From the NCBI RefSeq assembly GCF_901001135.1, contig NC_042616.1:501742908-501806907 (forward strand): DNA of 64,000 nucleotides, written 5' to 3'. The position numbers and the translations under genes are program-made. The DNA is from Rhinatrema bivittatum. Its lineage: Eukaryota > Chordata > Amphibia > Gymnophiona > Rhinatrematidae. How positions within the stretch are numbered: position 1 is the stretch's first letter; each line of letters starts with the position of its first letter. The notes beneath the pieces were generated by a model. That model was not told the DNA's origin. It was given only the letters and a program-made list of their open reading frames with translations, and searched no databases. Positions 10,989 through 22,429 of this stretch are shown in pieces.

Positions 10989-12525
10989 GGGGTAGATTTT
11001 ATAAATCTACGCCCGTGCGTACTTTTGTTTGCGCACCAGGCGCAAACAAAAGTATGCGGGATTTTATAAGATACGTGCGTAACCACGCGTATCTTATAAA
11101 ATCCAGGGTCTGCGCACGCAAGGGGTACACATTTGTGCACCTTGCGCGCGCCGAGCCCTGCGTGCGCTGCCCGTTCCCTCCGAGGCCGCTCCAAAATCAG
11201 AGCGGCCTCGAAGGGAACTTTCCTTCCACCCCCCCCCCCCCACACCTTCCCCTCCCTTCCCCTACCTAACCCATCCCCCCGGCCCTATCTAAACCCCCCT
11301 ACCTGTGTTTTAAAAGTTACGCCAGCGGGCTGCTGGTGCACGATTCCCCGGCCCGGGACCCGTTTCGGAGGCCTTGGGCATGCCCCCATAATGCCCCCGG
11401 GCCGGCACCATGCCCCGATATGCCCCCCGGAACGCCCCGAATGTCACGTTGGCCCCGACACGCCCCACGCCCCCCTAGCGAAGCCCCGGGACCTACGCAC
11501 ATCCTGGGGCTTGTGCGCGCCACCGAGCCTAAGCAAAATAGTAGGGATGTGAATCGTTTTTTGACGATTTAAAATATCGTCTGAAATATTTTAAATCGTC
11601 AAAAATCGTTAGAGGCAATATTTAATCGGAATTCCCCCAATTTATCGTTAAAAATTGTTAATCAGGGGAAGGGGGAGGGGAAGGGGGAGGGCGGGAAAAC
11701 CGGCACACTAAAACAACCCTAAAACCCACCCCGACCCTTTAAAATAAATCCCCCACCCTCCCGAACCCCCCCAAAATGTCTTAAATTACCTGGGGTCCAG
11801 TGGGGGCGTCCCGGTGTGATCTTTTCCTCTCGGGCCTCTGGTGCGTTTTAGAAATGGCGCCGGCGCCATTTTGTTTTTTGTCCCCCGACATCAGGAGCGT
11901 AGGAGATCGCTCCCGAACCCCCGCTGGACCCCCAGGGACTTTTGGCCAGCTTGGTTATGGCCGGCGTATGGCCGGCGCCATTTTGTACGGCAAAACGATT
12001 CGAGTGCAGGAGGTCGCTCCCGAACCCCTGCTGGACTTTTGGCAAGTCTTGTGGGGGTCAGGAGGCCCCCCAAGCTGGCCAAACGTCCCTGGGGGTCCAG
12101 CGGGGGTCCGGGAGCGACCTTTGCCCTGTCATATGACAGGGCAAAGGTAGCGCCGGCGCCATTTCTACAACGCACCGGAGGCCCGAGAGTAAAAGATCAC
12201 ACCGGGACCCCCCCTCTGGACCCCAGGTAATTTAAGGCATTTTGGAGGGGTTCGGGAGGGTGGGGGATTTATTTTAAAGGGTCGGGGTGGGTTTTAGGGA
12301 TGTTTTAGTGTGCCAGTTTTCCCGCCCTCCCCCGATTTACGATTTACACGATATTTAAAAAAACAAAACCGCGACGATCCGATTCCCTCCCCACCCAGCC
12401 GAAATCGATCGTTAAGACGATCGATCACACGATTCACATCTCTACAAAATAGGCTCAGCGCGTGCAGGGGGTTTTTAAAAGGGTTACGCGCATAACTTAT
12501 GCAAGTAACCCTTTAAATCTATCCC
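10989..12525 (+). mobile_element. Family D non-autonomous element D1, interrupted by a hAT-type element
   Basis: Ends are GGGGTAGATTTT and its near-complement AAATCTATCCC, flanked by ATT on both sides (10986-10988 and 12526-12528), a 3-bp target-site duplication. The interior is a chain of hairpins, for example 'gcgcaaacaaaagtatgcg' pairing with sequence just upstream, and a GTTCCCTCCGAGGCCGCTCC arm with its complement near 11175-11222. A hAT-type element occupies 11542-12444. No protein is encoded. A 3-bp duplication fits a PIF/Harbinger-type mobiliser, but that is inference. Confidence 0.7.
11542..12444 (+). mobile_element. hAT-type palindromic element, family A copy 1
   Basis: Begins TAGGGATGTGAATCG and ends with its complement (one mismatch, CATCTCTA). 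It is flanked by the perfect 8-bp duplication CAAAATAG (11534-11541, 12445-12452), the size made by hAT transposases. The interior is GC-rich and folds back: the 'ggcgccggcgccattt' block near 11857 recurs inverted near 12152. It encodes no transposase, so it must have been moved in trans. It was inserted inside family D element D1 and is therefore younger than D1. Confidence 0.85.
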
Positions 12526-12680
12526 ATTGTGTGCACATGTACACACGTTCAGCCTGTTTTATACCTTGAGTGCATATACGCGCGTATGTTATAATATGGC
12601 CGCGTCTCTGGATGCGAGCTGGCATATGCGTGTACATGTCTGCCCGAGCAGATGTTTCAAAGTTACCATCCCTGGGAACT
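12526..12680 (+). repeat. Family E repeat fragment
   Basis: Shares 'gttataatatgg' and 'tttcaaagttaccatcc' with family E copies at 10805 and 24072. Its beginning is missing at the D1 boundary. The E pieces on the two sides of D1 overlap in content, so they may be two copies rather than one split copy. Confidence 0.45.
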
Positions 12681-14382
12681 ATGGGGGAAGAGGGGTGCTT
12701 ATTTTTACATTTGTTGGTAAATAGTACATGCTATTTGCCAAAATGAAAAATCTGAAAATTCTCAGGTTTTTCTGAGGCACCAACCATTCATTTCATTTGA
12801 AACAAATTGAGTAACAAAATGGGCTTTTTAATTTCAAATGTCCCTTTCCTTTCAAGCCAATGCACATCGCTACAAATTGAAAAGTCTGATACATGTCAGC
12901 AGACCTCTAGAACTCCTTCCTAAAAGAAACACCTATGACTGAATATTATTTATCTTATGATCCATCTGCAAGGCCCTGACTACATGGACTTTCCTGCTTT
13001 TCCAGCTATTTAAAGTTGTTGTACCCTACCTTGAAATATATATATATATATATATATATAAATCATGGGTTTATGTATGCTAAGCTTTATTAACAAATAT
13101 TTTCAGGTTAGTGCATTGTTTAAAATTCCCGATGCATTAGCATACTATTAACTTATTGCATTGGGAGTTAATATTTTTTTTAGCATGTACGTTAGGAAAT
13201 TGTGCACTGAATTTGAACTTACTTTTTTTTAACATAGAACTTATTACATCAACCTATGAAAGGATAAATAGCTGTTCCTTCTTTATCTGTTATCCGCCAC
13301 TTATGATGTTATAAACCTTTATTATATCTTGTCTTAGTCATTTCTTGTCGAAGCTAAAGAGCCCTAACCTGTTTAGCCCTTTTTCATTAGGGAGCTGCAA
13401 AACCAGGGTACTTAAAACAATAGTATTGGTAAAAAACAAAATACCCCAAATATTGCACTTATTACTTTAGATAATTCAGTTGGTCATTAAAAGAAATGTT
13501 ATATTCCTCTGCCTTGCTCTTTTGTTTCTGTGTTCTTGAGGAGATATCAGCATTTTGAAATCTTCTTTGAATTTTCAGTTCACTTTGCTAAATCCAGGTG
13601 CTACTGTCCTGACCCTCACCAGACCCCCCATGCAGGTATCATACTGACGGTCATCAAACATAAATACGGCATTGAAAGGAAAAGGAGATGATTTGTGAAA
13701 AAAAACAAAACACGGAGTATGGCCAGATTGAAAGTCACACACTTTTTATCCTAAAAAAAAAATCATGAAATTTTGATGGGAAATCTTTCCCTCAAATGAG
13801 TTTCATTTGAAATTCAAATTAATTTATTTAAATGCATTCAAAATCTCAAATTGACTCCATTTCAGATTTTATCTACGGGGGGAAAGATGAAGGAGAACCA
13901 TACTACAGTCTGTATTGTTATGTTAATATGCCAAGAATTTCTTTCTGAACACAACCTCTGTAGTTGATGCACAGGGTAAGAAAGCCTTCTCTTTATGCTC
14001 AGGACTTTTGGCAGGATAGAGGTTGCATGTAGGCCATTTTCTGTTCCCAGGTTGCTGAGAATGCCAGGAAGCAGATCTGCACCTACAGAAATGTCAAGGT
14101 CATTCTCATGTGCCAATCAAGCTCCATTACACACAGGAGGGAACTGAGAAGGTTGCATAGGTGTCTTTTATTAGCACTTTGCACAAACAATTGTTCTGGC
14201 CCAGGTGCCGATTATCAGCTGAAAACACTACAGTGTGTCCTTGTTGGCTGTTGTTTCATTCTGTGATTTACACAGTTTGAGGTGGGGGTGGTGGGTCTAA
14301 TTTACCAGTTCTGCAGGGGAAGTTAGGTCCTTTGAGCATCATCCTGAACTTAGCAAAACAGGGAAAAACAATGTGGCTTGGA
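12681..14382. other. No gene seen; includes (TA)n at about 13037-13060
   Basis: AT-rich DNA. A TA dinucleotide run of about 12 units lies near 13037-13060. I recognise no coding or transposon structure. Confidence 0.5.
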
Positions 14383-14660
14383 TTTTTATTTATTATTTAT
14401 TTAACACTTTTATATACCGACCTTCATGAAAGGATCATATCAAATCGGTTTACATGGAACAGGGGTATAACTTAACAAACCATTCAACAAGAGTCAAAGT
14501 TACATGTAACAAGGAGATCGAACTCGGGGGCTAGGGTAGCCAGAAACAAGGAACGGCAGAGATAAACAACTACATAGCGAGTGACACTAGACGGGACGTC
14601 TAGTCGAGTAAACGGAGTCTGAATAGTTAGTGAACAGGCGGTTTTAGGTGATTAAGGGTA
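14383..14660 (-). mobile_element. L2-like LINE 3' end, truncated
   Basis: Starts 'tttatttattatttattt' and continues 'atataccgaccttcatg', then 'tcaaatcggtttacatgg', the same wording as the 3' end of the longer L2-like copy at 56619-57860. Read on the minus strand, this is the 3' UTR and AAATAAATAATAAATAAA tail. No coding part is included. Confidence 0.65.
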
Positions 14661-16394
14661 AGCTTGAAGGAAAAGCCACTATTTTGTCTAAGAAGTTTCT
14701 GACCTTTTGCACACAACTGCTTTGAGCTATAATCATAGTGATATAATAATAAAGAGAATGACAGCAGATACAGTTTTATTACGTATGTTTTGATTTTAAA
14801 CTGCTATGGGCCTTGGCATTAGTGGCCTGTAAATGCTTGCATGTAAGAAAATACCAGACATTTTTATAAATCTATTAGTAATAAAATGAAAAGACATAAA
14901 TAGGAAACTGCTTAAAAACTGGATTATTACCATTATTTTATTATACATGTTATATTTTATTATTATATTCGGGGGCGTCAGAACGGCAAGCCATCCAAGC
15001 TCCATCCCCCCCCCCACCCCCCTCCACTTCCCTCTATCCCCAACCCTTCCTCTCTCTTTCTCCCTTTACCTCTCTCTCTTCCCCTGTCCCATCTCCTTTC
15101 CCTCTCCTTCCCCAGCCTCCTTCTTTCGCACGCAATCAGGGGCAGGAGGAGGAGAAAGGGGTGCCTCAGGCCGTGTCATCCCCTGCCGCCCGGTCCCCAC
15201 TGCTGCTTTGAACTGAAAAAGCTGTACAGAGTCTTGTGAGGTTCAAAGCAGCAGACGGGGCCCCAGAGCTGCAGAGGTGAAGGATGCTGCTGACGCACCT
15301 TCTCCTCCTCCTCCTGCCACCAAACCGTTGCTCCAGTTATGCCCACAATATTTTTCAAAATGGTATTGGCTGCGCAGTGGGTCAAAGACACCAGCAGGCG
15401 CCATTTTGCAAAATGGCGAGGCACGGAAGGAGCTGCTGCTGCCCCAACTAGACCCTGGGATACTAGGTTAAGGATCAGTGGGCAGTTTGGGATGTAGGGG
15501 GTGGGGTGGGGTGGCTTGGGGGGGAGGGGGGAACTAGAACGCAGGGATTTTTTTTATACCAAGTTGGGAGGGCACTGAAACTCAGGAATTGTTTGTACTC
15601 CAGGGAGAGGGAGGTTTTTTTTTATTTGGGGGTATGGGGTGGGCGGCTTTGCTTGGGCTGAAAATGGCAGCCTGAAACCAAACATCTGAAAGTTTTCATA
15701 CGTTTCCAAATATTTTTGGATGAGTTGATTTTTGTTTCATAGTTGTCCATAACAAACCCCAAATCAACTCACTATTCATATTTTACCCACAAAGAACTAT
15801 GTCTACATTTGGCTAGGCTAAGGCTCTGTTTCTTCCCTGAAACAATTTGCTACAGTATGTACTGTTTAAGATTTCTCTGCTCTCCTTGTCACTGCCACTA
15901 CAAAGGCTGCTGGTACTGCTGCTGGTGAGCCCCAGATGGTGGGTGAACCCTGGGCCAGTGCCCCTTTTGCACAATGGTATAAAAGGGCCCTGCTCCCGTA
16001 CCAATATAAAAACTTTCTAACGCTGGAAAATAAAAGTGACATGTTACTTGAACTGTTAAGACAGCCAAATGGTTAATGCTATGTAACACATGTTACTGAA
16101 ACAGCGTGCCATTTAGCTAGTTTTTGGCACCTCTGCATGGGCTCGTACCTGGCCTTCATGGAAGTATACATGAAGACAAATCCGACAGACTGATGAAATG
16201 CAGTTTCCCTTCAGCAGTGAGTGTGTATTGCAGAGATAATTATCTTCCTGGTATTAGGTTTTGGAAGACAATTCCTTTTTAAAGTTAAAAAATCCACATA
16301 ATAATAATAATAATCATTATTTCAGAACTGTCAAGTCAATTCCTAGTCCCTACTGCTCTAGGTTAACCCCCTGCCCAGTTCGCCTCCCCTGTTG
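14661..16394. other. No gene seen; CT-rich tract and (AAT)n
   Basis: Contains a pyrimidine-rich tract (about 15000-15125) and an AAT-type run (16299-16315). A short palindrome 'ccattttgcaaaatgg' lies at about 15401-15416. I support no gene. Confidence 0.45.
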
Positions 16395-16495
16395 AAATGT
16401 ACTTCTAAATCTTTTGTTAATATGTGAACCGGTATGATGTCCCCACTAATACCGGTATATAAAAGTTTCTAAATAAATAAATAAATAAATAATGA
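16395..16495 (+). repeat. L2-like LINE 3' tail
   Basis: 'gtgaaccggtatgatgtc', then 'ataccggtatataaaag' and (AAAT)n, the + strand version of the LINE tail also found at 14383 and 56619. Only the last 100 bp or so is present. Confidence 0.6.
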
Positions 16496-16562
16496 ATGAC
16501 AAGGTGAAACAAGCCAGTATTTTGTTTGTTTTTCTAATTTTCATTCCCTACTGGCCACTGGC

Positions 16563-16795
16563 GGGATGCCAGTGGCCAGTAGTTGGTGTTCCACTTTCAT
16601 GCAACAAAACACTGCACGGAGCGGCAGTAGCCACTGAGGCATTCACGGAGCGGGATGCCAGTGGCCAGTAGTTGGTGTTCCACTTTCATGCAACAAAACA
16701 CTGCACGGAGCGGCAGTAGCCACAGAGGCATTCACGGTGTGGGATGCCAGTGGCCAGTGATTGGTGTTCCACCTTCACGGAGCGGAAGGATGGAG
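16563..16795 (+). repeat. 89-bp tandem repeat, about 2.5 copies
   Basis: 'gggatgccagtggccagt' recurs at 16563, 16652 and 16741, a constant 89-bp spacing. The first two units are nearly identical across their whole length. The third is partial and diverged after 'ttggtgttccac'. Confidence 0.9.
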
Positions 16796-16984
16796 GGCTG
16801 CCATCTCAAAAAAATAAAAAAAAAAACAAACAAGCAAACAAAACAGGGGTGGGTAAGGGGCAGGGGTGTGGCCTGCTGGTTGCAGCGGTTGCTACCCCTG
16901 ATTGAGCTGGATGTTCACTAGGATGGCGCTGCTCTCTGCATTGGTGGAGGGGTGGAAGAGAATTGGGGCCGGAGGGTGCTGGAA

Positions 16985-17115
16985 GCCAATAGAGACGGGT
17001 GGGAGGGAGAAAAAGGGGGGGGGGGGGGGAATGGATAAACTGCGTAGGTTGCTGGGCAGACTGGATGGGCCTTTGGTCTTCTTCTGCCGTCACTTCTATG
17101 TTTCTATGTTTCTAT
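16985..17115 (+). repeat. Retroposon 3' end with TTTCTATG tail
   Basis: 'actggatgggcctttggtc' followed by 'ttctgccgtcacttctatg' and a short TTTCTATG repeat tail. I know this as a common 3' terminus of LINE/SINE copies in amphibian and reptile DNA, from memory. A G run lies at 17017-17029. Confidence 0.45.
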
Positions 17116-17634
17116 GTATTCTTTGAGTTCTCCTTTTCTGGACAATACAAATGCCTTGGGGGTAACTTAGCAGCTCTATTATAATGCCACACTTATAACT
17201 CCAAATTTGCTTACTTTAAGCATTTTTCATTGCTAGGATGACGTGATGGTTTGAGTACAGTGTCACTAAGTTGGAGGCTCTGCCTTAAGTCACCTACACA
17301 CCCTTCACTGTGTCACCTTGTGAAAAGCCATTTCATTTTCCCATGCTCAGACTTAGGGGTAGCTTTACGAAACTGGGATAAGCATCTAACGTGTGAAAAA
17401 CAGTGTTTATCATGCAAAACATACTTTTTATCGAGCGATATATGCTTATCATGAATGCTGGGGGAAGGGTCTTGTTGAGCTTGGGGGGACCTTTTTTAAA
17501 AAGGGAAGTTGGCGTAGGGAGTGGGACATTGCCATGTGACTCAGACCATTTATTTTTATAGATTTAATACTTTTGGGCTGCCTGTAGAGGTAGCGGGGGT
17601 CTTTCCAGACCCCTAGGGAGAGCCTTTGACACAT
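17116..17634. other. No gene seen in this stretch
   Basis: No coding features. Part of it ('ttaggggtagctttacgaaa', about 17350) resembles ends of small MITE-like repeats, but I could not find a partner end. Confidence 0.35.
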
Positions 17635-17981
17635 TAGCAGGCCGATACAATACGGAGGTGCTAAAAACGAGCATCCAAACTGGGCATCCATTTCCCTAAT
17701 GCACGCCAATACACCTCTCCAGGGCGTGTGATGCGATATGCAAATGAACAGCCTTGTTAAAAAGGATGTGCTAGGGGAAATTGTGCTTCCCTAGTGAGTC
17801 CTTGGCATCGGGCACCCAGGAGATGTGGCTGTGCATACAGCCATGGGCGAGGAAAACAGATGCTCAATTAACGAGTGTCCATTTTCCAAGCGCACACAGC
17901 CATGGGTTAGGAAAACGGACACTGGTAAATTGAGCATCTGCTTTCCTAACCTGACCACCATCAAGACTTTTTTTTTCATGT

Positions 17982-18051
17982 TGCTGCTTTCTGTGGTTCC
18001 TCCTACTTAGTATCACAATTATATCAAGTCGGAGGAACCACAGAAAAGCAG
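17982..18051 (+). repeat. Conserved hairpin of family C (copy C1)
   Basis: Arms around CTGTGGTTCCTCCTACTT and AAGTCGGAGGAACCACAG face each other with a loop of about 20 nt. The equivalent hairpins are at 34692-34728 (C2) and 48746-48782 (C3). One pair in the stem reads T opposite C here, where C2 has T-A and C3 has G-C. Confidence 0.8.
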
Positions 18052-18265
18052 TATTTTTTTCTATGGGGCTGGCATTCATTTTTGAGAGTTAAAACGTGCA
18101 CGTCAGGCACACAGTGACTTTTTCCATTAGGGGTAATAGCTAATAGCCTCATCAACATAGCATTTACATGTGAAGAATGCTATTAGCTACATGCAGGTTT
18201 GAATAGGTGTTTTGGATGCGCTAATCCCATTATTGCATTGGGAGTTATTCTAGCACATCCAAAAT

Positions 18266-19366
18266 TAAGGATGTGCATTCATTTTTCATGAATTAGACAA
18301 TCTCTACAAAATTGTCTAGTTCATTATTGTTCGGCAGCCCCGAAAAACAAGCGTAGTTTGTTGAATTTTCAGCAAAATTCGTATTTCGTGTTAGTGTGCA
18401 CTAACGGAGTTACTACATACTGCATATCTCTTGGGGTAGATTTTCAAAGGGTTACACGTGTAAAATACGCTCGTAACCCCCGAAAACCTACCCCTATGCG
18501 CGCCGAGCCTGTTTTGCATAGGCTTGGTGGTGTGAGCAAGCCCCGGGATGCGCGTGTGTCTCAGTGCTTTGAAAAAATGGGTGGTCCTGGGGCGGGGCCA
18601 TGGGCGCGGTCCAGGGGCGTGTCAGGGGGCATGGTGGTGATATGGGGTGTGGCCGAGTGCCCTGACACAGCAGGAGGGATTTAGATAGGGCTGGGGGGTG
18701 GGTTAGATAGGGGAATTGAAAGTTGGGAGGGACCAAAAAAAACGTTCCCTCCAAGGTCGCTCTGAAATAGGCTCGGCGCACACAAGGTGCACAAGTGTGT
18801 ACCCCCTTGCGTGCACCGACCCCGGATTTTATAACATGCGTGCGGCAGCACGTGCATGTTATAAAATCGGGTGTACATTTCTGCACACCAGGTAGCAAGC
18901 ACAAATGTACCCCGCGCGCGCAAAATTTAAAATCGGTCCCTTAGTACGCAGTTAAACTAATTAGTGTGCACTGTTTTTCTAGCTAACAAACTCCTCTGAA
19001 TTGATACTTTTTAATTTTTAAGTTGCATTTGTTTAGTGTGCACTAACATTAGTTATAGAGCACTGCTACATACTTAGTGCACTGTAAGTTCTATTAGGGC
19101 GCACTAACTAACCTGTGCGCACTAACGGGCCTTAATGCGCATTAACATCTAGCTAGTGCGCACTATCTTGGTTGGTGTACTGCACACTAATGCGGAGATA
19201 GTGCGCACTAACTGGTTGTTAGTGCGCAGTAAGGCCCATTAGTGTGCACTAACGCACTTCATCGAAAATTGCCGAAAAAAAAAACCAAGCCGTAGGAAAA
19301 TGAAATTTTCGCTGAAGCGCCCAAACTGAAGCCAGACCCGAAAGTTTTAAATGAAGCACATCTCTA
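18266..19366 (+). mobile_element. hAT-type element, family B, nested in C1
   Basis: Left end TAAGGATGTGCATTC; right end rc TAGAGATGTGCTTCA. The perfect 8-bp duplication TCCAAAAT lies at 18258-18265 and 19367-19374. The inner part has several copies of the palindrome-like TTAGTGYGCACTAA (18390-18405, 19030-19255), which is also arrayed in the family A element at 36647. A family D element is inserted at 18433-18939. Non-coding, so moved in trans. Confidence 0.8.
18433..18939 (+). mobile_element. Family D element D2 nested in the hAT family B element
   Basis: Opens GGGGTAGATTTTCAAAGG, closes 'aatttaaaatcggtcc', and is flanked by CTT on both sides (18430-18432, 18940-18942). Internal wording ('gcgccgagcctgttttgcat', 'cgttccctccaaggtcgctc') matches D1, D3 and D4, with hairpins such as 'acatgcgtgcggcagcacgt' inside a longer arm. 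It is the innermost layer of a three-level nest. Confidence 0.65.
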
Positions 19367-19424
19367 TCCAAAATGCACATCCAACCGGCATCAAGCTGTG
19401 CACTAGGTTGAACGCAGTGTATTG

Positions 19425-20522
19425 TAGGGATGTGAATCGTTTTAGGACGATTAAAATTATCGTCCGATAATTTTAATATCGTCTTAAACCGTTATGGAAC
19501 ACAATACAATACAGATTCTAACGATTTATCGTTATAAATCGTTAGAATCGTGAGCCGGCACACTAAAACCCCCTAAAACCCACCCCCGACCCTTTAAATT
19601 AAATCCCCCACCCTCCCGAACCCCCCCCAAATAACTTAAATAACCTGCGGGTCCAGCGGCGGTCCGGAACGGCAGCGGTCCGGAACGGGCTCCTGCTCCT
19701 GCATCTTGTCGTCTTCGGCCGGCGCCATTTTCCAAAATGGCGCCGAAAAATGGCGGCGGCCATAGACGAAAAAGATTGGACGGCAGGAGGTCCTTCCGGA
19801 CCCCCGCTGGACTTTTGGCAAGTCTCGTGGGGGTCAGGAGGCCCCCCACAAGCTGGCCAAAAGTTCCTGGAGGTCCAGCGGGGGTCAGGGAGCGATTTCC
19901 CGCCGCGAATCGTTTTCGTACGGAAAATGGCGCCGGCAGGAGATCGACTGCAGGAGGTCGTTCAGCGAGGCGCCGGAACCCTCGCTGAACGACCTCCTGC
20001 AGTCGATCTCCTGCCGGCGCCATTTTCCGTACGAAAACGATTCGCGGCGGGAAATCGCTCCCTGACCCCCGCTGGACCTCCAGGAACTTTTGGCCAGCTT
20101 GTGGGGGGCCTCCTGACCCCCACGAGACTTGCCAAAAGTCCAGCGGGGGTCCGGAAGGACCTCCTGCCGTCCAATCTTTTTCGTCTATGGCCGCCGCCAT
20201 TTTTCGGCGCCATTTTGGAAAATGGCGCCGGCCGAAGACGACAAGATGCAGGAGCAGGAGCCCGTTCCGGACCGCTGCCGTTCCGGACCGCCGCTGGACC
20301 CGCAGGTTATTTAAGTTATTTGGGGGTGGGGCATTTAATTTAAAGGGTCGGGGGTGGGTTTTAGGGGGTTTTAATGTGCCGGTTTTTCGATTTTTCGATT
20401 TTTTAACGATTTTCACGATTTTTCACGATATTTTACCCCCCCAAACGGCAACAATACGATTCCCTCCCCCTCCCAGCCGAAATCGATCGTTAAGACGATC
20501 GAGGACACGATTCACATCCCTA
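19425..20522 (+). mobile_element. hAT-type near-perfect palindrome, family A copy 2, nested in C1
   Basis: TIRs TAGGGATGTGAATCG at both ends, with the perfect 8-bp duplication GTGTATTG (19417-19424, 20523-20530). The left 130 bp or so matches the left end of copy 3 at 36647. From about 19557 the element folds into two arms of roughly 400 bp around an 8-nt centre (19971-19978). The arms are so alike that both strands give the same long translated phrase. No transposase. This looks like one of the youngest insertions in the window. Confidence 0.9.
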
Positions 20523-20540
20523 GTGTATTGCATTGGACCC

Positions 20541-21022
20541 TAGAAGGAGCTGCTGGCCCTTTAAGACGATGGAGGCCCTGGGGAAAGTGGAGCACCATCG
20601 TGCAATTTTTTTCCCTTTCCCCATGGTATTTTTTTCCCACTGATTTTTTTTGCGAGAAAAAATACTGCAGGAAAGCTGCCACTGTACTTTACTACAGAGA
20701 GGAAAAATACTGTGGGAACTCTCTTCTCAGTGTTTTTCCATGGCTCGTAGTAATTTTCTTTTCTGGTCATGAAATACCATGGCATAGTAAATTTACCCAT
20801 TAGTCTGCAAATTGTTGGGGAAAGAGACATAAGTAACATATGACCTGTCTTATGCAATTGTGCAGCAAGTCTACTTTTCAAGATATGCACAATGAGATTT
20901 ATTCCAACGTATTTGCGTTCAAAAACCATATTAATTTGCATAGTTTTTATTGTTCTGAAAATCAGACCGATTGTATGGCTTCTGCAGACCAGATTTGTAT
21001 ACCTTTCTAAAATGTTTACAGA
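20541..21022. other. No gene seen in this stretch
   Basis: T-rich DNA without recognised features up to the small hAT MITE. Confidence 0.4.
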
Positions 21023-21240
21023 CAGGGATGGATTTAGGATTTTGCCACCCCAAGGCACTTTTGGTGCTTTTAACCCCTCACCTCCAGTAAGGGTCTGTTA
21101 CAGGGCAGCAGAAGGCTGTTCTCTGCTGAATGACATTCAGCAGATCTAGAAGGCAGCAAATCTTAGCCAGCCTGCTGCCCTTAAATACTTGCTGCCTTAG
21201 GCACAGGTATAATGGGTGCCTATTGACAAATCCAAGATTG
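21023..21240 (+). mobile_element. 218-bp hAT-type MITE
   Basis: Left end CAGGGATGGATTTAG; right end rc CAATCTTGGATTTGT. Flanked by the perfect 8-bp duplication TTTACAGA (21015-21022, 21241-21248). The inside ('ttttgccaccccaaggcac' and, near the other end, 'cttgctgccttaggcac') is partly inverted. Non-coding. Confidence 0.75.
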
Positions 21241-21248
21241 TTTACAGA

Positions 21249-22250
21249 TAGTAGAGGGCAAGGAATTGGTGTTCATTTTTTTCAAGTAAAGAAGGAGAGA
21301 ATGACAATAAAAAAGTACAGTTAGTAGAAGAAATGGTGCCACTCTAGACTGCTGCTGAGATATGAACATTATATTTATTAAAGTTGTGTATAGCCAAGCT
21401 CAAAACGTATGGGTGGGGCTTAGATAGCTTTGCTCTCTCAGTTTCAATCCTATAACCCCAGTAGGGATATATATTAGTTTGAAACGAATAACTAAAACAA
21501 AGCACATTATTTTTATTTCATTTGTGGACCCTCCAAAATGAATGGAGAGATCCCACAAATGAGACAAAATGATTATGCTCTTATGTTCTTTTTTGTCTCG
21601 TTCATTTGTTTCCCATTCACATTTATGGGACATTTAAGTCTGGAGCTGTGTACTGCTGAGCAAAAAATAATTGATTTCTATAGCAACCAACTGATATCAC
21701 TAGTCTTGTCAGAGCCAAGGCAGAATACGTTAGCAAGGAGACCAGACAAGGGACAAATCACCATGCAGCATCTTATTAACTAGGCTATAGCTGCTATCTG
21801 GATCAAGTGACCATGACCTACTCCTACTGTAAATGTTGAGCATGTGCAAGAAGCTCTGTATGTCTTCTCTAGCAGTTGTTAGGGAAGGACACGTGCTGAG
21901 AAAATCTTCAGAGTTTAAAAAAGTTAGAAAAAGTTGGATATAGCACTAAAGAGTTGTTTTTTATCTTCTCTATTGCAATGCGCTCATTCATTTTGCCAGA
22001 AAAACATGCATTGGCGCTGCTGCTTTTTCTCTTCAGTGGGGGTAGGAGTATGGAGTTTGTAGCAGTGTTTGTGATTTTTTTTGTCTTTGTCTTGTCTGAG
22101 ACAGGACAGCAGGGAGGGTATCACACTGTTAAACTGAAGAGAAGAAGAGTCTTGCCAGGTTGCCTGTCTTTATGGTTCTGTTTAACATTTTTTTTCTGTG
22201 TGGATTGGAAAAGTAGTCATTCAACACTGAGTGCACACACATATATTGTA
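21249..22250. other. No gene seen in this stretch
   Basis: The open frames of 80-100 codons have no recognised motifs and AT-rich composition. I see no repeat boundaries. Confidence 0.4.
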
Positions 22251-22345
22251 TATATATATATATAAATTTATTATACCAACATTCAATCTGAGATATCACA
22301 TCAGTTTACATTCAGATACTGTAGGTATTTCCCTGTCCCCTTTCC
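22251..22345 (-). repeat. (TA)n plus truncated L2/SINE 3' end
   Basis: TA dinucleotides (22250-22264) run into 'aatttattataccaacattc' and 'cagatactgtaggtatttcc'. The last phrase is shared with the MIR-like copy at 8870-9100. Minus-strand orientation. Confidence 0.5.
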
Positions 22346-22429
22346 ACACACATAGTAGAGTGGTAATGTAGGTGGGGGTACAGTTGCAATGTCAATAAAT
22401 ATTAATTGGGCAGTCCAGGCACCTGTGGG

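Larger units (their letters stand above)
17638..20540 (+). mobile_element. Family C hairpin-chain element C1 with two nested insertions
   Basis: Left end CAGGCCGATACAATAC; right end rc GGGTCCAATGCAATAC, the same pairing as the ends of C2 and C3. It is flanked by TAG on both sides (17635-17637, 20541-20543). The non-inserted part carries long hairpins: about 17829-17956 (arms around 'aattgagcatctg') and 17982-18051 (arms around CTGTGGTTCCTCC). Two hAT-type elements interrupt it at 18266-19366 and 19425-20522. No protein is encoded. Confidence 0.7.

Noticed and set aside
10805..12680. Family E copy split by D1
   Set aside because: The E pieces on the two sides overlap in content, so they do not rejoin into one copy; D1 more likely lies between two copies.
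19532..20416. 294-codon open frame on the minus strand and 197-codon frame on the plus strand with the same translated phrase
   Set aside because: Both come from a GC-rich palindrome: the identical phrase on two strands is a mirror effect. There is no protein domain, and the frame runs through transposon ends.
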